From positions 1 through 33,425 of the forward strand of contig JAGALB010000039.1 in assembly GCA_017625405.1 (NCBI GenBank): 33,425 bases of DNA, read 5' to 3'. Source of the stretch: Ruminiclostridium sp. (GTDB taxonomy: Bacteria; Bacillota; Clostridia; Oscillospirales; Ruminococcaceae). This document shows, one piece after another, positions 7,942 through 15,461 of this stretch (the first letter of the stretch is position 1; each line of letters starts with the position of its first letter). The position numbers and the translations under genes are program-made. The notes below the pieces were generated by a model. It did not search any database, had not been told where the DNA came from, and saw only the letters and a program-made list of their open reading frames with translations.

Positions 7942-8940
7942 ATGAAGATCACAATTCTCGGTTGCGGTTTCGGAACAGCTCTTTCCGTTCTCTGGAACAA
8001 GGCAGGTCACGAAATAACAGCCTGGACAAAATACGAAGAAGAAATAAATGATATCCGCCGTTACGGCGAACACAAGCGTCTGCTTCCCGGTGTTGCGGTA
8101 TCCAACAGAATAGCTTTCACAACCGATATTTCCTGCGTAAAGGACGCAGATATTGTTGTTTTTGCAATTCCGTCAAAGTTTGTACGTGAGGTCGCTGAAA
8201 AGGTAAAGCCTCATATCCGCCCCGAAACAATCGTGCTTAATGTAGGCAAGGGCTTCGAGGAGGAAACCAACAAGCGTCTTTCCCAGGTAATCGGCGAAAC
8301 CCTGCCTGACAATAAAATTGCCGTAATGGCAGGTCCCTGCCACGCAGAAGAAGTAGGCAGAGGCATACCCACAACGGTTGTTATGGCAAGCGAGGACAAG
8401 GAATGCGCTTTCTTCGTACAGGAACAGCTTCAGACTGACACGTTCAGAGTTTATGTGAATGATGATGTTGCGGGTTGTGAAATTGCAGCGGCACTCAAGA
8501 ATCCTATTGCGTTATGCTGTGGAATTATTGAGGGAATGAAGCTTGGCGACAACACCACAGCGGCACTTATGACAAGAGGCCTTGCTGAAATCACAAGACT
8601 GGGTGTTGCTATGGGCGCAAAATGGGAAACATTTGCAGGACTTGCAGGCGTAGGCGATCTTATTGTAACCTGCACCTCGGTACACTCGAGAAATCACCGT
8701 GCAGGCATACTTATCGGTGAGGGAATGACGGCGGCGGAAGCTGTTGAAAGAGTAGGTACGGTAGAGGGCTACGGCTGTGGAAAAATAGCTTACGGTATCG
8801 CAAAATCCCTTGGCGTACGCACTCCTATTATTGACCAGCTGTATCAGGTATGTTTTGAAAACAAGCTGCCTATGGAGAGCCTGACAGCACTTATGGAACG
8901 TCCCCAGACCCACGAGAAGGAACGCTACTGGAATCCGTAA
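7942..8940 (+). CDS. gpsA: Glycerol-3-phosphate dehydrogenase [NAD(P)+]
   Basis: The product reduces dihydroxyacetone phosphate to sn-glycerol-3-phosphate for phospholipid synthesis. The start MKITILGCGFGTALS follows AAGAAAGG by ten bases; an upstream in-frame start would overlap the HD gene. Typical GpsA segments are present: NVGKGFE, MAGPCHAEE, the catalytic-lysine region ALKNPIALCCG, LGDNTTAALMTRGL and GLAGVGDLIVTC with SRN. The length (332 residues) is standard. The dinucleotide loop reads GCGFG, one residue shorter than the usual GxGxxG of GpsA, while the rest of the Rossmann strand is normal. Confidence 0.95.
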   Translation: MKITILGCGFGTALSVLWNKAGHEITAWTKYEEEINDIRRYGEHKRLLPGVAVSNRIAFTTDISCVKDADIVVFAIPSKFVREVAEKVKPHIRPETIVLNVGKGFEEETNKRLSQVIGETLPDNKIAVMAGPCHAEEVGRGIPTTVVMASEDKECAFFVQEQLQTDTFRVYVNDDVAGCEIAAALKNPIALCCGIIEGMKLGDNTTAALMTRGLAEITRLGVAMGAKWETFAGLAGVGDLIVTCTSVHSRNHRAGILIGEGMTAAEAVERVGTVEGYGCGKIAYGIAKSLGVRTPIIDQLYQVCFENKLPMESLTALMERPQTHEKERYWNP

Positions 8941-9058
8941 TCCGTGCATATCAGCAGTTTGATAGGAACGATAAATTTCTGCTTTTTGTCTAAAATTGCC
9001 CTATAAACGTATGTTATAATTCTATTTTAGGCAATATTGAAAAATTTTTAAAAACCTA

Positions 9059-9087
9059 TTGACATTTACTATGTTTTTTGTTAAAAT
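9059..9087 (+). promoter_or_regulatory. rpmB promoter
   Basis: TTGACA (9059-9064), 17 bases and TAAAAT (9082-9087) form a strong SigA promoter. A second candidate, TGTTATAAT (an extended -10, with TATAAT at 9015-9020), lies upstream without a good -35. Transcription from the main site would begin near 9094, just before the leader hairpin. Confidence 0.75.
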
Positions 9088-9100
9088 ATTAAGGTATTCG

Positions 9101-9154
9101 GAGAAGCGCTGATTAAATCCAGATACATGCTGTCGGATTTAATCAGTGTTTCTC
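9101..9154 (+). promoter_or_regulatory. Long hairpin in the rpmB leader RNA
   Basis: The arms 9101-9120 and 9135-9154 pair over 20 consecutive positions, with only two G-T pairs, around a 14-base loop. No T-tract follows, so it is not a simple terminator. Seven bases of its right arm (TTAATCA) can instead pair with TGATTAA at about 9163-9169 nearer the ribosome site, so two alternative folds exist. Confidence 0.6.
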
Positions 9155-9193
9155 AAAGCTTTGATTAATGATTTTATAAGGAGGTGCTGACCC

Positions 9194-9382
9194 ATGGCAA
9201 AATGCGAAATCTGCGGCAAGGGTGTCACTTTCGGTATTAAGGTTTCTCACTCACACAGACGTACAAACAGAACCTTTAAGGCCAATGTTCAGAAGGTAAA
9301 GGCTATCGTAAACGGAACTCCTTGCAGAGTTCACGTATGCACAAGATGCTTACGTTCCGGTAAGGTACAGCGTGCAGTATAA
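9194..9382 (+). CDS. rpmB: 50S ribosomal protein L28
   Basis: The product has 62 residues, the standard L28 length, and binds 23S rRNA in the large subunit. It begins MAKCEICGKG and retains the C4/C7 and C49/C52 zinc-ribbon pairs of the Zn-containing (C+) L28 form. AAGGAGGTG precedes the ATG. The gene is monocistronic: its own promoter and leader lie upstream, and a strong terminator follows at 9412-9443. Confidence 0.97.
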   Translation: MAKCEICGKGVTFGIKVSHSHRRTNRTFKANVQKVKAIVNGTPCRVHVCTRCLRSGKVQRAV

Positions 9383-9411
9383 GGCTCTTTTCTGATCCGA
9401 AGACACACAAG

Positions 9412-9443
9412 TTAACCCCTGTAAAAACAGGGGTTAATTTTTT
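9412..9443 (+). terminator. rpmB terminator
   Basis: A perfect 10-bp stem (9412-9421 with 9428-9437) with a TAAAAA loop is followed by six T residues. It separates rpmB from the GTPase-nuclease gene. Confidence 0.92.
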
Positions 9444-9475
9444 ATCCTTCAGCTGTTATGAAAAGGACGGTTTCT

Positions 9476-12010
9476 ATGAAGAAAATTTCTCTCGGAATAC
9501 TCGCTCATGTTGACGCAGGAAAGACAACTCTTTCCGAAAGTATGCTCTATACAAGCGGTGCAACACGTAAACTGGGCAGAGTTGACCACAAGGATGCATT
9601 TCTTGATACCCATACTCTTGAGAAAAGCCGTGGAATAACTATTTTTTCCAAGCAGGCCGTATTCACATCAGGAGATACACAGTTCACGCTTCTAGACACT
9701 CCAGGCCATGTGGATTTCTCCGCCGAGGCGGAGCGTGTATTGCAGGTGCTGGATTATGCGGTGCTGCTTATAAGCGGAACCGATGGTGTCCAGAGCCATA
9801 CAGAAACATTATGGTATCTTCTGAAAAGCTATCACGTACCTGTGTTTGTCTTTGTGAATAAAATGGACCTTTCCCAGTCCGGCAAGGAGCTTATCATGGC
9901 TGAGCTGCAGCGCCGTCTTGACGGAGCCTGTGTGGATTTCAGCAATGCTGACGGCGGAGATTTCGACAGCGAAGCCGCAGCTTTGTGCGATGAGGAAATG
10001 ATGCAGGAATATCTTGAAAACGGCGTTATTTCCGTGGAAAAGATAAAGGCTGCCATAAAAAAGCGCAGACTTTTTCCTTGCTTTTTTGGCTCGGCGCTTA
10101 AAATCAAGGGTGTCGATGAATTTTTAAGGTGTCTTTCTGCATATACGGTCCAACCGGATTATAATGAAGAATTTTCCGCAAGCGTCTTTAAAATTACCGA
10201 GGATGAACAGGGCAACCGCCTTACACATCTCAAGGTTACAGGCGGTTCACTGAAGGTAAGAAGCCTTATCGGCGATGAAAAGATAAATTCCATACGTATT
10301 TACTCAGGCACAAAATTTACAACCACTGACGAAGCTCAGGCAGGAACAGTATGTGCCGTTCTCGGTCTGTCTTCAGCTTATACCGGACAAGGCCTCGGTG
10401 CTGCGGCTGATTCGCCGTTACCGCTGCTTGAACCTCTTTTCTCGTATAAAATAATCCTGCCGTCTCATATTGACGTATATGTAGGTCTTGCTGCGCTCAG
10501 GAAGCTGGAGGAGGAGGACCCCCAGCTGAGAATTGTCTGGAATGAACGTATGCGTGAAATATATCTTCAGCTTATGGGTGAAATCCAGCTTGAAATCCTG
10601 AAAAGCGTTATTTCCTCACGTTTTGGTTTTGATGTTGAATTCGGCGAGGGAAGTATTTCCTATCGTGAAACCATAGCTGCGCCTGTTGAGGGCATCGGCC
10701 ACTATGAGCCTTTACGCCACTATGCAGAGGTACACCTGCTTTTAGAGCCTCTCGAACAGGGAAGCGGTCTGAGGTTTGTAACCGAATGCCGTGAAGATAA
10801 GCTGGACAGAAACTGGCAACGTCTTATCCTGACTCATCTTGCTGAAAAGAAGCATCTGGGCGTTCTGACAGGCTCGCCTATAACCGATATGAAGATAACT
10901 CTCGTTGCAGGCAGAGCGCACCTGAAGCATACCGAAGGCGGCGATTTCCGACAGGCTACCTATCGTGCTGTAAGACAGGGGCTTATGTGCGCTGAAAGCG
11001 TGATTCTTGAGCCATGGTACAGGTTTCAGCTTAAAGTCCCCGTTGATTGTACAGGCAGAGCAATGACCGATCTGCAGCGCATGGATGCGGAATTTTCATC
11101 ACCTGAGCAGAATATGAATGAAACTGTTATTGAGGGCAGTATTCCTGCTGCTACGGTGAGAGGTTATCAGAGCGAAGTAACCGCATATACAAAGGGAAAA
11201 GGCAGAATGACCTGTATTCCTGACGGTTACCGTCCTTGCCGCAATCCTGAAGAGGTTATAGAAAAATGCGGCTATAATGCAGAGGGCGATATGGATAATC
11301 CGCCTGATTCGGTTTTCTGTTCGCATGGTGCAGGCTTCAATGTGAAGTGGTACGATGTACCTGAGTACGCCCATATAAACACAGGTCTTTCGGGTGAGCC
11401 GAAAGAACCCGAAACTGTTCAGGAAAAGCCTTTGAACGAGTTCAGATCGCAGAAGGCTACCGACAAGGAGCTTATGGCGATATTTGAGCGCACTTACGGT
11501 AAAATAAAACGTGATGAACGCAGTGCAATGCGTACTGAGCATAAAAAAGAGCCCAAGCCTTATAAGGGTACGCCTGTTCCCGCGGGACCCGAATATATTC
11601 TTGTTGACGGTTATAATATTATTTTTGCATGGGACAGGCTGAAAAAGCTGGCTGAAGAAAGTCTTGACCTGGCAAGAACGGAGCTTATCAGTATTCTTTG
11701 TAATTTTCAGGGCTTCCGCCGTTGTGAACTCATAGTTGTGTTTGACGCCTACAAGGTCAAGGGCAACAGAGGCGAGGTTGAACAGGTAGGCGGTATAAGC
11801 GTGGTATATACCAAGGAGGCAGAAACCGCCGATATGTATATCGAGAAAGCCACACGCAGACTGGGCGGCAAGCACAAGGTGAGAGTTGCCACATCGGACA
11901 GGCTTGAGCAACTTATTATTCTCGGCAGCGGTGCAATCCGTGTAAGTGCAACCGAGTTTTTAAGAGAGGTTGAAGAAACTGAAAAGACAATCCGTTCATA
12001 TATCGAATAA
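9476..12010 (+). CDS. TetM-like ribosomal GTPase fused to a C-terminal NYN (Rae1/YacP-like) nuclease domain
   Basis: The product has 844 residues from the ATG at 9476, which follows AAGGACGG by five bases; the in-frame ATG at 9458 has no ribosome site. Residues 1 to ~640 form an EF-G-like translational GTPase of the tetracycline ribosomal-protection group: AHVDAGKTT (10-18), RGITI (52-56), DTPGH (74-78) and NKMD (128-131), then EF-G-type domains. A charged linker (~640-703) follows. Residues ~704-838 form a NYN/PIN-like domain with acidic positions in VDGYNII, VVFDAY, AETADMY and ATSDRLE, resembling Rae1/YacP, a ribosome-dependent A-site mRNase in Bacillus. A role in ribosome rescue or quality control is likely (inference). 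Composition matches the neighbours, and no mobile element is adjacent. Confidence 0.9.
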   Translation: MKKISLGILAHVDAGKTTLSESMLYTSGATRKLGRVDHKDAFLDTHTLEKSRGITIFSKQAVFTSGDTQFTLLDTPGHVDFSAEAERVLQVLDYAVLLISGTDGVQSHTETLWYLLKSYHVPVFVFVNKMDLSQSGKELIMAELQRRLDGACVDFSNADGGDFDSEAAALCDEEMMQEYLENGVISVEKIKAAIKKRRLFPCFFGSALKIKGVDEFLRCLSAYTVQPDYNEEFSASVFKITEDEQGNRLTHLKVTGGSLKVRSLIGDEKINSIRIYSGTKFTTTDEAQAGTVCAVLGLSSAYTGQGLGAAADSPLPLLEPLFSYKIILPSHIDVYVGLAALRKLEEEDPQLRIVWNERMREIYLQLMGEIQLEILKSVISSRFGFDVEFGEGSISYRETIAAPVEGIGHYEPLRHYAEVHLLLEPLEQGSGLRFVTECREDKLDRNWQRLILTHLAEKKHLGVLTGSPITDMKITLVAGRAHLKHTEGGDFRQATYRAVRQGLMCAESVILEPWYRFQLKVPVDCTGRAMTDLQRMDAEFSSPEQNMNETVIEGSIPAATVRGYQSEVTAYTKGKGRMTCIPDGYRPCRNPEEVIEKCGYNAEGDMDNPPDSVFCSHGAGFNVKWYDVPEYAHINTGLSGEPKEPETVQEKPLNEFRSQKATDKELMAIFERTYGKIKRDERSAMRTEHKKEPKPYKGTPVPAGPEYILVDGYNIIFAWDRLKKLAEESLDLARTELISILCNFQGFRRCELIVVFDAYKVKGNRGEVEQVGGISVVYTKEAETADMYIEKATRRLGGKHKVRVATSDRLEQLIILGSGAIRVSATEFLREVEETEKTIRSYIE

Positions 12011-12022
12011 AATATGAAACTT

Positions 12023-12076
12023 TGCACAGTATATTTTCTGAAAGGGAATGGTAAGATATGAATCTTATACTGTGCA
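12023..12076 (+). repeat. 11-bp inverted repeat bracketing a small gene's ribosome site and start
   Basis: TGCACAGTATA (12023-12033) is perfectly complementary to 12066-12076. The intervening 32 bases hold the AAAGGG ribosome site and the ATG at 12058. The right arm is codons 4-7 of the small gene. In mRNA this would place the start region in a closed loop. Confidence 0.6.
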
Positions 12077-12192
12077 GTCGTAATTGCGTTTATCAGAAAG
12101 ACGGTTACTGCTGTCTTGACGGAGAGGCTGTAATAACGGAAGCAATAGCGTCAACTTGTTGTTATTTTGTTGAATCAAGAGCAAGAAAATGA
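12058..12192 (+). CDS. 44-residue Cys-rich small protein
   Basis: This ORF starts at ATG 12058 nine bases after AAAGGG and ends at TGA 12192. It contains six Cys residues: C6, C10, C18, C19, C34 and C35. The spacing (CSRNCVYQKDGYCCL, then TCCYF near the end) looks like the small clostridial Cys-rich proteins with paired cysteines that probably bind a metal ion. It may be cotranscribed with the GTPase-nuclease gene, whose stop is 47 bases upstream. A terminator begins seven bases after its stop, supporting a real gene. Its function is unknown. Confidence 0.65.
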   Translation: MNLILCSRNCVYQKDGYCCLDGEAVITEAIASTCCYFVESRARK

Positions 12193-12198
12193 CATTTA

Positions 12199-12240
12199 TC
12201 CGACAATTCCTGATGTGAGGGATTGTTGGATTTGTTCTTG
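12199..12240 (+). terminator. Terminator after the Cys-rich small gene
   Basis: A 12-bp stem (12199-12210 with 12219-12230, two G-T pairs) with an 8-base loop is followed by TTTGTTCTTG. It closes the GTPase-nuclease/small-protein transcript. Confidence 0.75.
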
Positions 12241-12289
12241 ATTTAACAATATATGAACAGATTCTTATACTGTTATTGATACAAACAAA

Positions 12290-12517
12290 AATTCCCGTAA
12301 GGCGGCACGCCTTAGTGTGGATACCATGTAAAAACTTTTAACCCCGCCGTTTTGCAACTGCGGGGTTAGCTGTTTCTTATAAAAGGAAGGAATTGCCAAA
12401 GGCGGATCGCCTTAGTGTGGGTACGGTACAGCAGTATTGTGTATCCCTGCCGTTTTTCTTGTTCTGATAAAGCAGAATATTTTAAAAGACAGGAATTGCC
12501 AAAGGCGGCTCGCCTTA
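12290..12517. repeat. Tandem copies of a ~102-bp hairpin repeat in a convergent intergenic region
   Basis: Three heads of the form AATTgCC-n-AAGGCG-nnn-CGCCTTA begin at 12290, 12391 and 12494, i.e. with periods of 101 and 103 bases. Copies 1 and 2 continue with AGTGTGG.TAC and a body that includes a CCCCGC- or CCCTGC-type segment. Copy 3 is cut short, and its TTA supplies the stop codon of the GH127 gene (12515-12517). The first body contains a CCCCGC hairpin at 12340-12367. The head and body recur in the opposite orientation at 31567-31665. Otherwise the gene-free stretch 12193-12514 holds only the terminator at 12199 and AT-rich sequence. Confidence 0.8.
12340..12367. terminator. Repeat-borne CCCCGC/GCGGGG hairpin
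   Basis: AACCCCGC (12340-12347) pairs with GCGGGGTT (12360-12367), with a 12-base loop. T-rich sequence lies on both sides when read outward, so it can act as a terminator in both directions between the convergent transcripts. Confidence 0.55.
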
Positions 12518-14416
12518 TGCTTTTGTCATCCATACTCTCATCTGGTTTTCGCCTCTGTTGCCCCATGTGTAGTAGGGGATAGCCGTTGCTTTGCATTTTT
12601 CTGTTACAGGAGGTTTTGTGGTGTACAGACAGTCATCCGATACGGATTTCCTTACCGCATCAGCCTTTATGGTTACTGCATCAAGAGTGCTGTCGGTTTT
12701 CTCCACGGCAAGCTCTGTATCTGTGCATAATTCCAGCGAAAGAATATCGTTTTCGTTATCAACCCCCTCGAAGCAGTAGACGAGAGGCCCTCTTGTTACA
12801 GCCACACAACCTGTAAGTTCAGGAATCTTTACGGAGGGGTAGTTGAAATACGGTGCGTCATCGAGAGTGAGCACAATAACATCGTTGTCGTCAGTCTTGA
12901 TTGTGATATATCCTTTTTCTGGAGCATTGTTCACAGCTTTTCCGTTTATAGTAAGCTTATAGCTTCTGCTCCATGCAGGTATTCTTATTGCTATATTTCC
13001 GCCTTTTCTGATTTTGTAGGTTACGGTAAAGCCGTAAGGGTATCCGGTTTCGCAGGTAAATGCCATTCCGTTTTCAAAAGAAACTTCGCCTGCTGCATAA
13101 AGATGGCAGAATGCAGTATCCTTATTTTCGCCGTATGCGTATTTTCCGAAGGAGGAAATGAGTCTTGCGGCGTTGGGCGGACAGCATGCACAGGCGTACC
13201 AGCCGGGGCGCTGTGTGAGTGTGTGTCTGTGTGTAGAGGCAGCTGCGGAGATTCCCGGTATAATTTCAAGGGGATTTACATAGAAGAAGCGCTTTCCGTC
13301 AAGCTGCATACCTGCGAGAACTGTATTATAGAATGCTCTTTCCATTACATCGGCATATTCACCGTTCAGTTCATTTTCCAGCATACGTGAAGCAAAGAAC
13401 ATAAGACCGATAGAAGCGCAGGTTTCCGCATATGCGGTATCATTGGGCAGGTCATAATCTACGGTGAACGCTTCTCCGTCTACAGTTGAGCCGATACCGC
13501 CTGTGATGTACATCCTGCGTTTTGTAATGTTGTCCCAGAGGGTGCGGCAGGCCTCAAAAAGCTCCTTGTCATCTGTTTCTGCGGCAAGATCGGCCATACC
13601 CGTATAAAGATATACAGCACGTACCGAGTGACCTGTTGCCTTTTTCTGCTGTCTTACAGGTGCACCGCTCTGCTGATAATCGTTATCTTCAGCATTGTTG
13701 CCCCATACTGTCCAGTTACGGGCAGCTTTTTCTTTTTTGTAGAATTCTGTATCACAGCCACGGGTGTTTATAAAGAATTCCGCAAGCTCAAGACATTTTC
13801 TGTTACCTGTGCAGCGGTACATTTTCATGAGTGCAAGTTCGATTTCGGGATGACCGGGGAAGCCTTCATGCTTTTCGGTTATAAAGTGGTTGTATATATG
13901 TTCTGCATTCTTTTCCATAACTGAAAGAAGCTGACGCTTTCCCGTGGCTTCATAGTAAGCGCAGGCCGCCTCCATCATATGCCCCGAGCAGTAAAGCTCG
14001 TGTCCTTCGAGCAGGTTTGTCCAGCGCTTTTCCTTATCCTTTACAGTAAAATATGTATTGAGATATCCGTCCTTGTCCTGTGCATCCGCAATTATGCCGA
14101 TAAGCTTGTCGGCAGTTGCTTCAAGCTCCTTGTCGGGCATGAGTGAAAGGGAATAAGCCACAGCCTCCAGCCATTTTGCGGCATCGCTGTCCTGGAATAC
14201 CATCCCGTAGAATCCATCACCTGTGTCTTCGCCTCTTATTGCCTTGCCTGCGTTAATGAAATTCTGTATTACATGGCTTTTTTCAGTGTCGGGCGCCTCG
14301 TCGCAGAGTACACTATACTGATAGGGAATAACTGTTTCACGGACTAGCTTCTGATATTTTTCGATGAAGCCTGCCGATTTGTATGCACGGATTGATGTCT
14401 GATTATGATTTTTCAT
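12515..14416 (-). CDS. GH127 beta-L-arabinofuranosidase-type glycosidase
   Basis: The product has 633 residues from the ATG at 14416, which lies next to GGAGG; the longer frame upstream overlaps the divergent AraC gene and is rejected. GH127 enzymes such as bifidobacterial HypBA1 release beta-L-arabinofuranose using a zinc-bound cysteine nucleophile. The key residues are recognisable: acid E315 (DGEAF), zinc ligands E331 and C333 (AETCAS), and C411/C412 in the CACCPPN motif. An all-alpha barrel (about 1-430) is followed by beta domains. No signal peptide is present, so it is cytoplasmic. It is divergent from an AraC regulator that probably activates it; no good -35 element is visible for this gene, which fits activator dependence. 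Confidence 0.92.
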   Translation of the reverse strand: MKNHNQTSIRAYKSAGFIEKYQKLVRETVIPYQYSVLCDEAPDTEKSHVIQNFINAGKAIRGEDTGDGFYGMVFQDSDAAKWLEAVAYSLSLMPDKELEATADKLIGIIADAQDKDGYLNTYFTVKDKEKRWTNLLEGHELYCSGHMMEAACAYYEATGKRQLLSVMEKNAEHIYNHFITEKHEGFPGHPEIELALMKMYRCTGNRKCLELAEFFINTRGCDTEFYKKEKAARNWTVWGNNAEDNDYQQSGAPVRQQKKATGHSVRAVYLYTGMADLAAETDDKELFEACRTLWDNITKRRMYITGGIGSTVDGEAFTVDYDLPNDTAYAETCASIGLMFFASRMLENELNGEYADVMERAFYNTVLAGMQLDGKRFFYVNPLEIIPGISAAASTHRHTLTQRPGWYACACCPPNAARLISSFGKYAYGENKDTAFCHLYAAGEVSFENGMAFTCETGYPYGFTVTYKIRKGGNIAIRIPAWSRSYKLTINGKAVNNAPEKGYITIKTDDNDVIVLTLDDAPYFNYPSVKIPELTGCVAVTRGPLVYCFEGVDNENDILSLELCTDTELAVEKTDSTLDAVTIKADAVRKSVSDDCLYTTKPPVTEKCKATAIPYYTWGNRGENQMRVWMTKA

Positions 14417-14432
14417 ATATAGCCTCCGTATG

Positions 14433-14461
14433 TTGACAAAATCTTTTATATGTATTATAAT
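14433..14461 (+). promoter_or_regulatory. Perfect consensus promoter of the AraC-type regulator gene
   Basis: TTGACA (14433-14438), exactly 17 bases and TATAAT (14456-14461) match the SigA consensus fully. The ribosome site of the divergent GH127 gene is immediately to the left, so regulator and enzyme signals share ~100 bases. Confidence 0.85.
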
Positions 14462-14515
14462 CTGTTTAAGTTTAAAAATAAATGGATTATATGCGTATAA
14501 ATATGGAGAATTATC

Positions 14516-15355
14516 GTGAACGAAATATTTTTTAACAATAGTTCCATGCCTGTGCTCTGTGGATGTGACCTGCTTACTGCTGCAGAGAGCTTTTATCATG
14601 CAGACAGAATTGTAGATTTCAATATTCTTATTTATGTTATTTCGGGTGTAATATATGTGACTGAAGATGAACAGGATTATCAGATATCAGAGGGCGAACT
14701 GCTTTTTCTGAAAAACGGAATTCACCATTACGGAAAGGTTGAAATTGCGAAAGGAACCCGATGGTATTTCGTGCATTTCTGCTTTGATGAAATATCAGGA
14801 GTTCCCGTTTTCGGTAAAGGTGATTCAGTTATGCGTCAGTATGAGCCTGTGCGCTTCGGTGCAGTGCTTCCCAAGAAGCTGACAGGTCTTCAGGGAAGCG
14901 TAGTTGAAATGAAAATAAAGGATTTTATAGATTATTTTCATTCATCCGATGATATGAAGGTATGGTATATAAATTCAAAACTTTCAGAGCTTCTTTCTGA
15001 AATATGCTTTTACGGCGAAGGACAATCAGCAGGTCTTTCGGACAGGATATGTGATTTTCTTGGCAGGCACATGACTGAGCCTTTCTGTGCCGAAAAACTG
15101 GAAAAGCATTTTTTTCTCAGTTATAAACATATGGCAGCAGTATTCAGACGTGAAAAGAATATTACAATGCAGCAGTATCATAACCGTATCAGAATGAATG
15201 CTGCACAGTCATATCTCAGGTCAACGCTTATGCCTGTGGGAGAAATAAGCAGTCTGCTGGGCTTTAATGATATGCTTTATTTCAGCAGATGCTTCAAGAA
15301 TTTCACGGGAGTGAGTCCCACAGAATACAGAAAAAAGGCTTCTCAGGTATATTGA
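14516..15355 (+). CDS. AraC-family transcriptional regulator
   Basis: The product has 279 residues from a GTG start (14516) seven bases after GGAGA. The N-terminal ~150 residues form a cupin-like sugar-sensing domain (YQISEGELLFLKNGIHHYG). The C-terminal ~100 residues carry two helix-turn-helix motifs, ending with the family signature region GFNDMLYFSRCFKNFTGVSPTEYRKK. Its divergent position next to the GH127 gene suggests that it activates arabinoside use. The GTG start and consensus promoter suggest steady, moderate expression. A terminator follows directly. Confidence 0.92.
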   Translation: MNEIFFNNSSMPVLCGCDLLTAAESFYHADRIVDFNILIYVISGVIYVTEDEQDYQISEGELLFLKNGIHHYGKVEIAKGTRWYFVHFCFDEISGVPVFGKGDSVMRQYEPVRFGAVLPKKLTGLQGSVVEMKIKDFIDYFHSSDDMKVWYINSKLSELLSEICFYGEGQSAGLSDRICDFLGRHMTEPFCAEKLEKHFFLSYKHMAAVFRREKNITMQQYHNRIRMNAAQSYLRSTLMPVGEISSLLGFNDMLYFSRCFKNFTGVSPTEYRKKASQVY

Positions 15356-15361
15356 TTCCGT

Positions 15362-15394
15362 AACTGCAGACAGTAGCACTGTCTGCAGTTTTTT
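15362..15394 (+). terminator. Terminator of the araC-type gene
   Basis: A perfect 12-bp stem (15362-15373 with 15379-15390) with a 5-base loop runs into TTTTTT. Confidence 0.92.
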
Positions 15395-15461
15395 ATTAAC
15401 CAAAAAAGCGTTTCACGAATAGAATATAAAAGGAGAAATTCTTTTTACGAGAGGAAAATAT

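Noticed and set aside
9476-11400. Acquired tetracycline resistance gene
   Set aside because: The TetM-like part is fused to a nuclease domain, lies beside a ribosomal protein gene with no mobile element, and has composition like its neighbours; resistance cannot be claimed from sequence.
11099-11911. 270-codon antisense frame inside the GTPase-nuclease gene
   Set aside because: It lies wholly opposite a clearly coding frame, has no recognisable domains and is Cys/Leu-rich in a way typical of shadow frames.
12290-12517. CRISPR array
   Set aside because: The repeats are degenerate, ~100 bases apart, contain internal hairpins and have no uniform spacers or cas genes.
14417-14599. N-terminal extension of the GH127 protein by 61 codons
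   Set aside because: It would overlap the divergent AraC gene and its promoter and has no ribosome site; the ATG at 14416 has GGAGG at the right distance.
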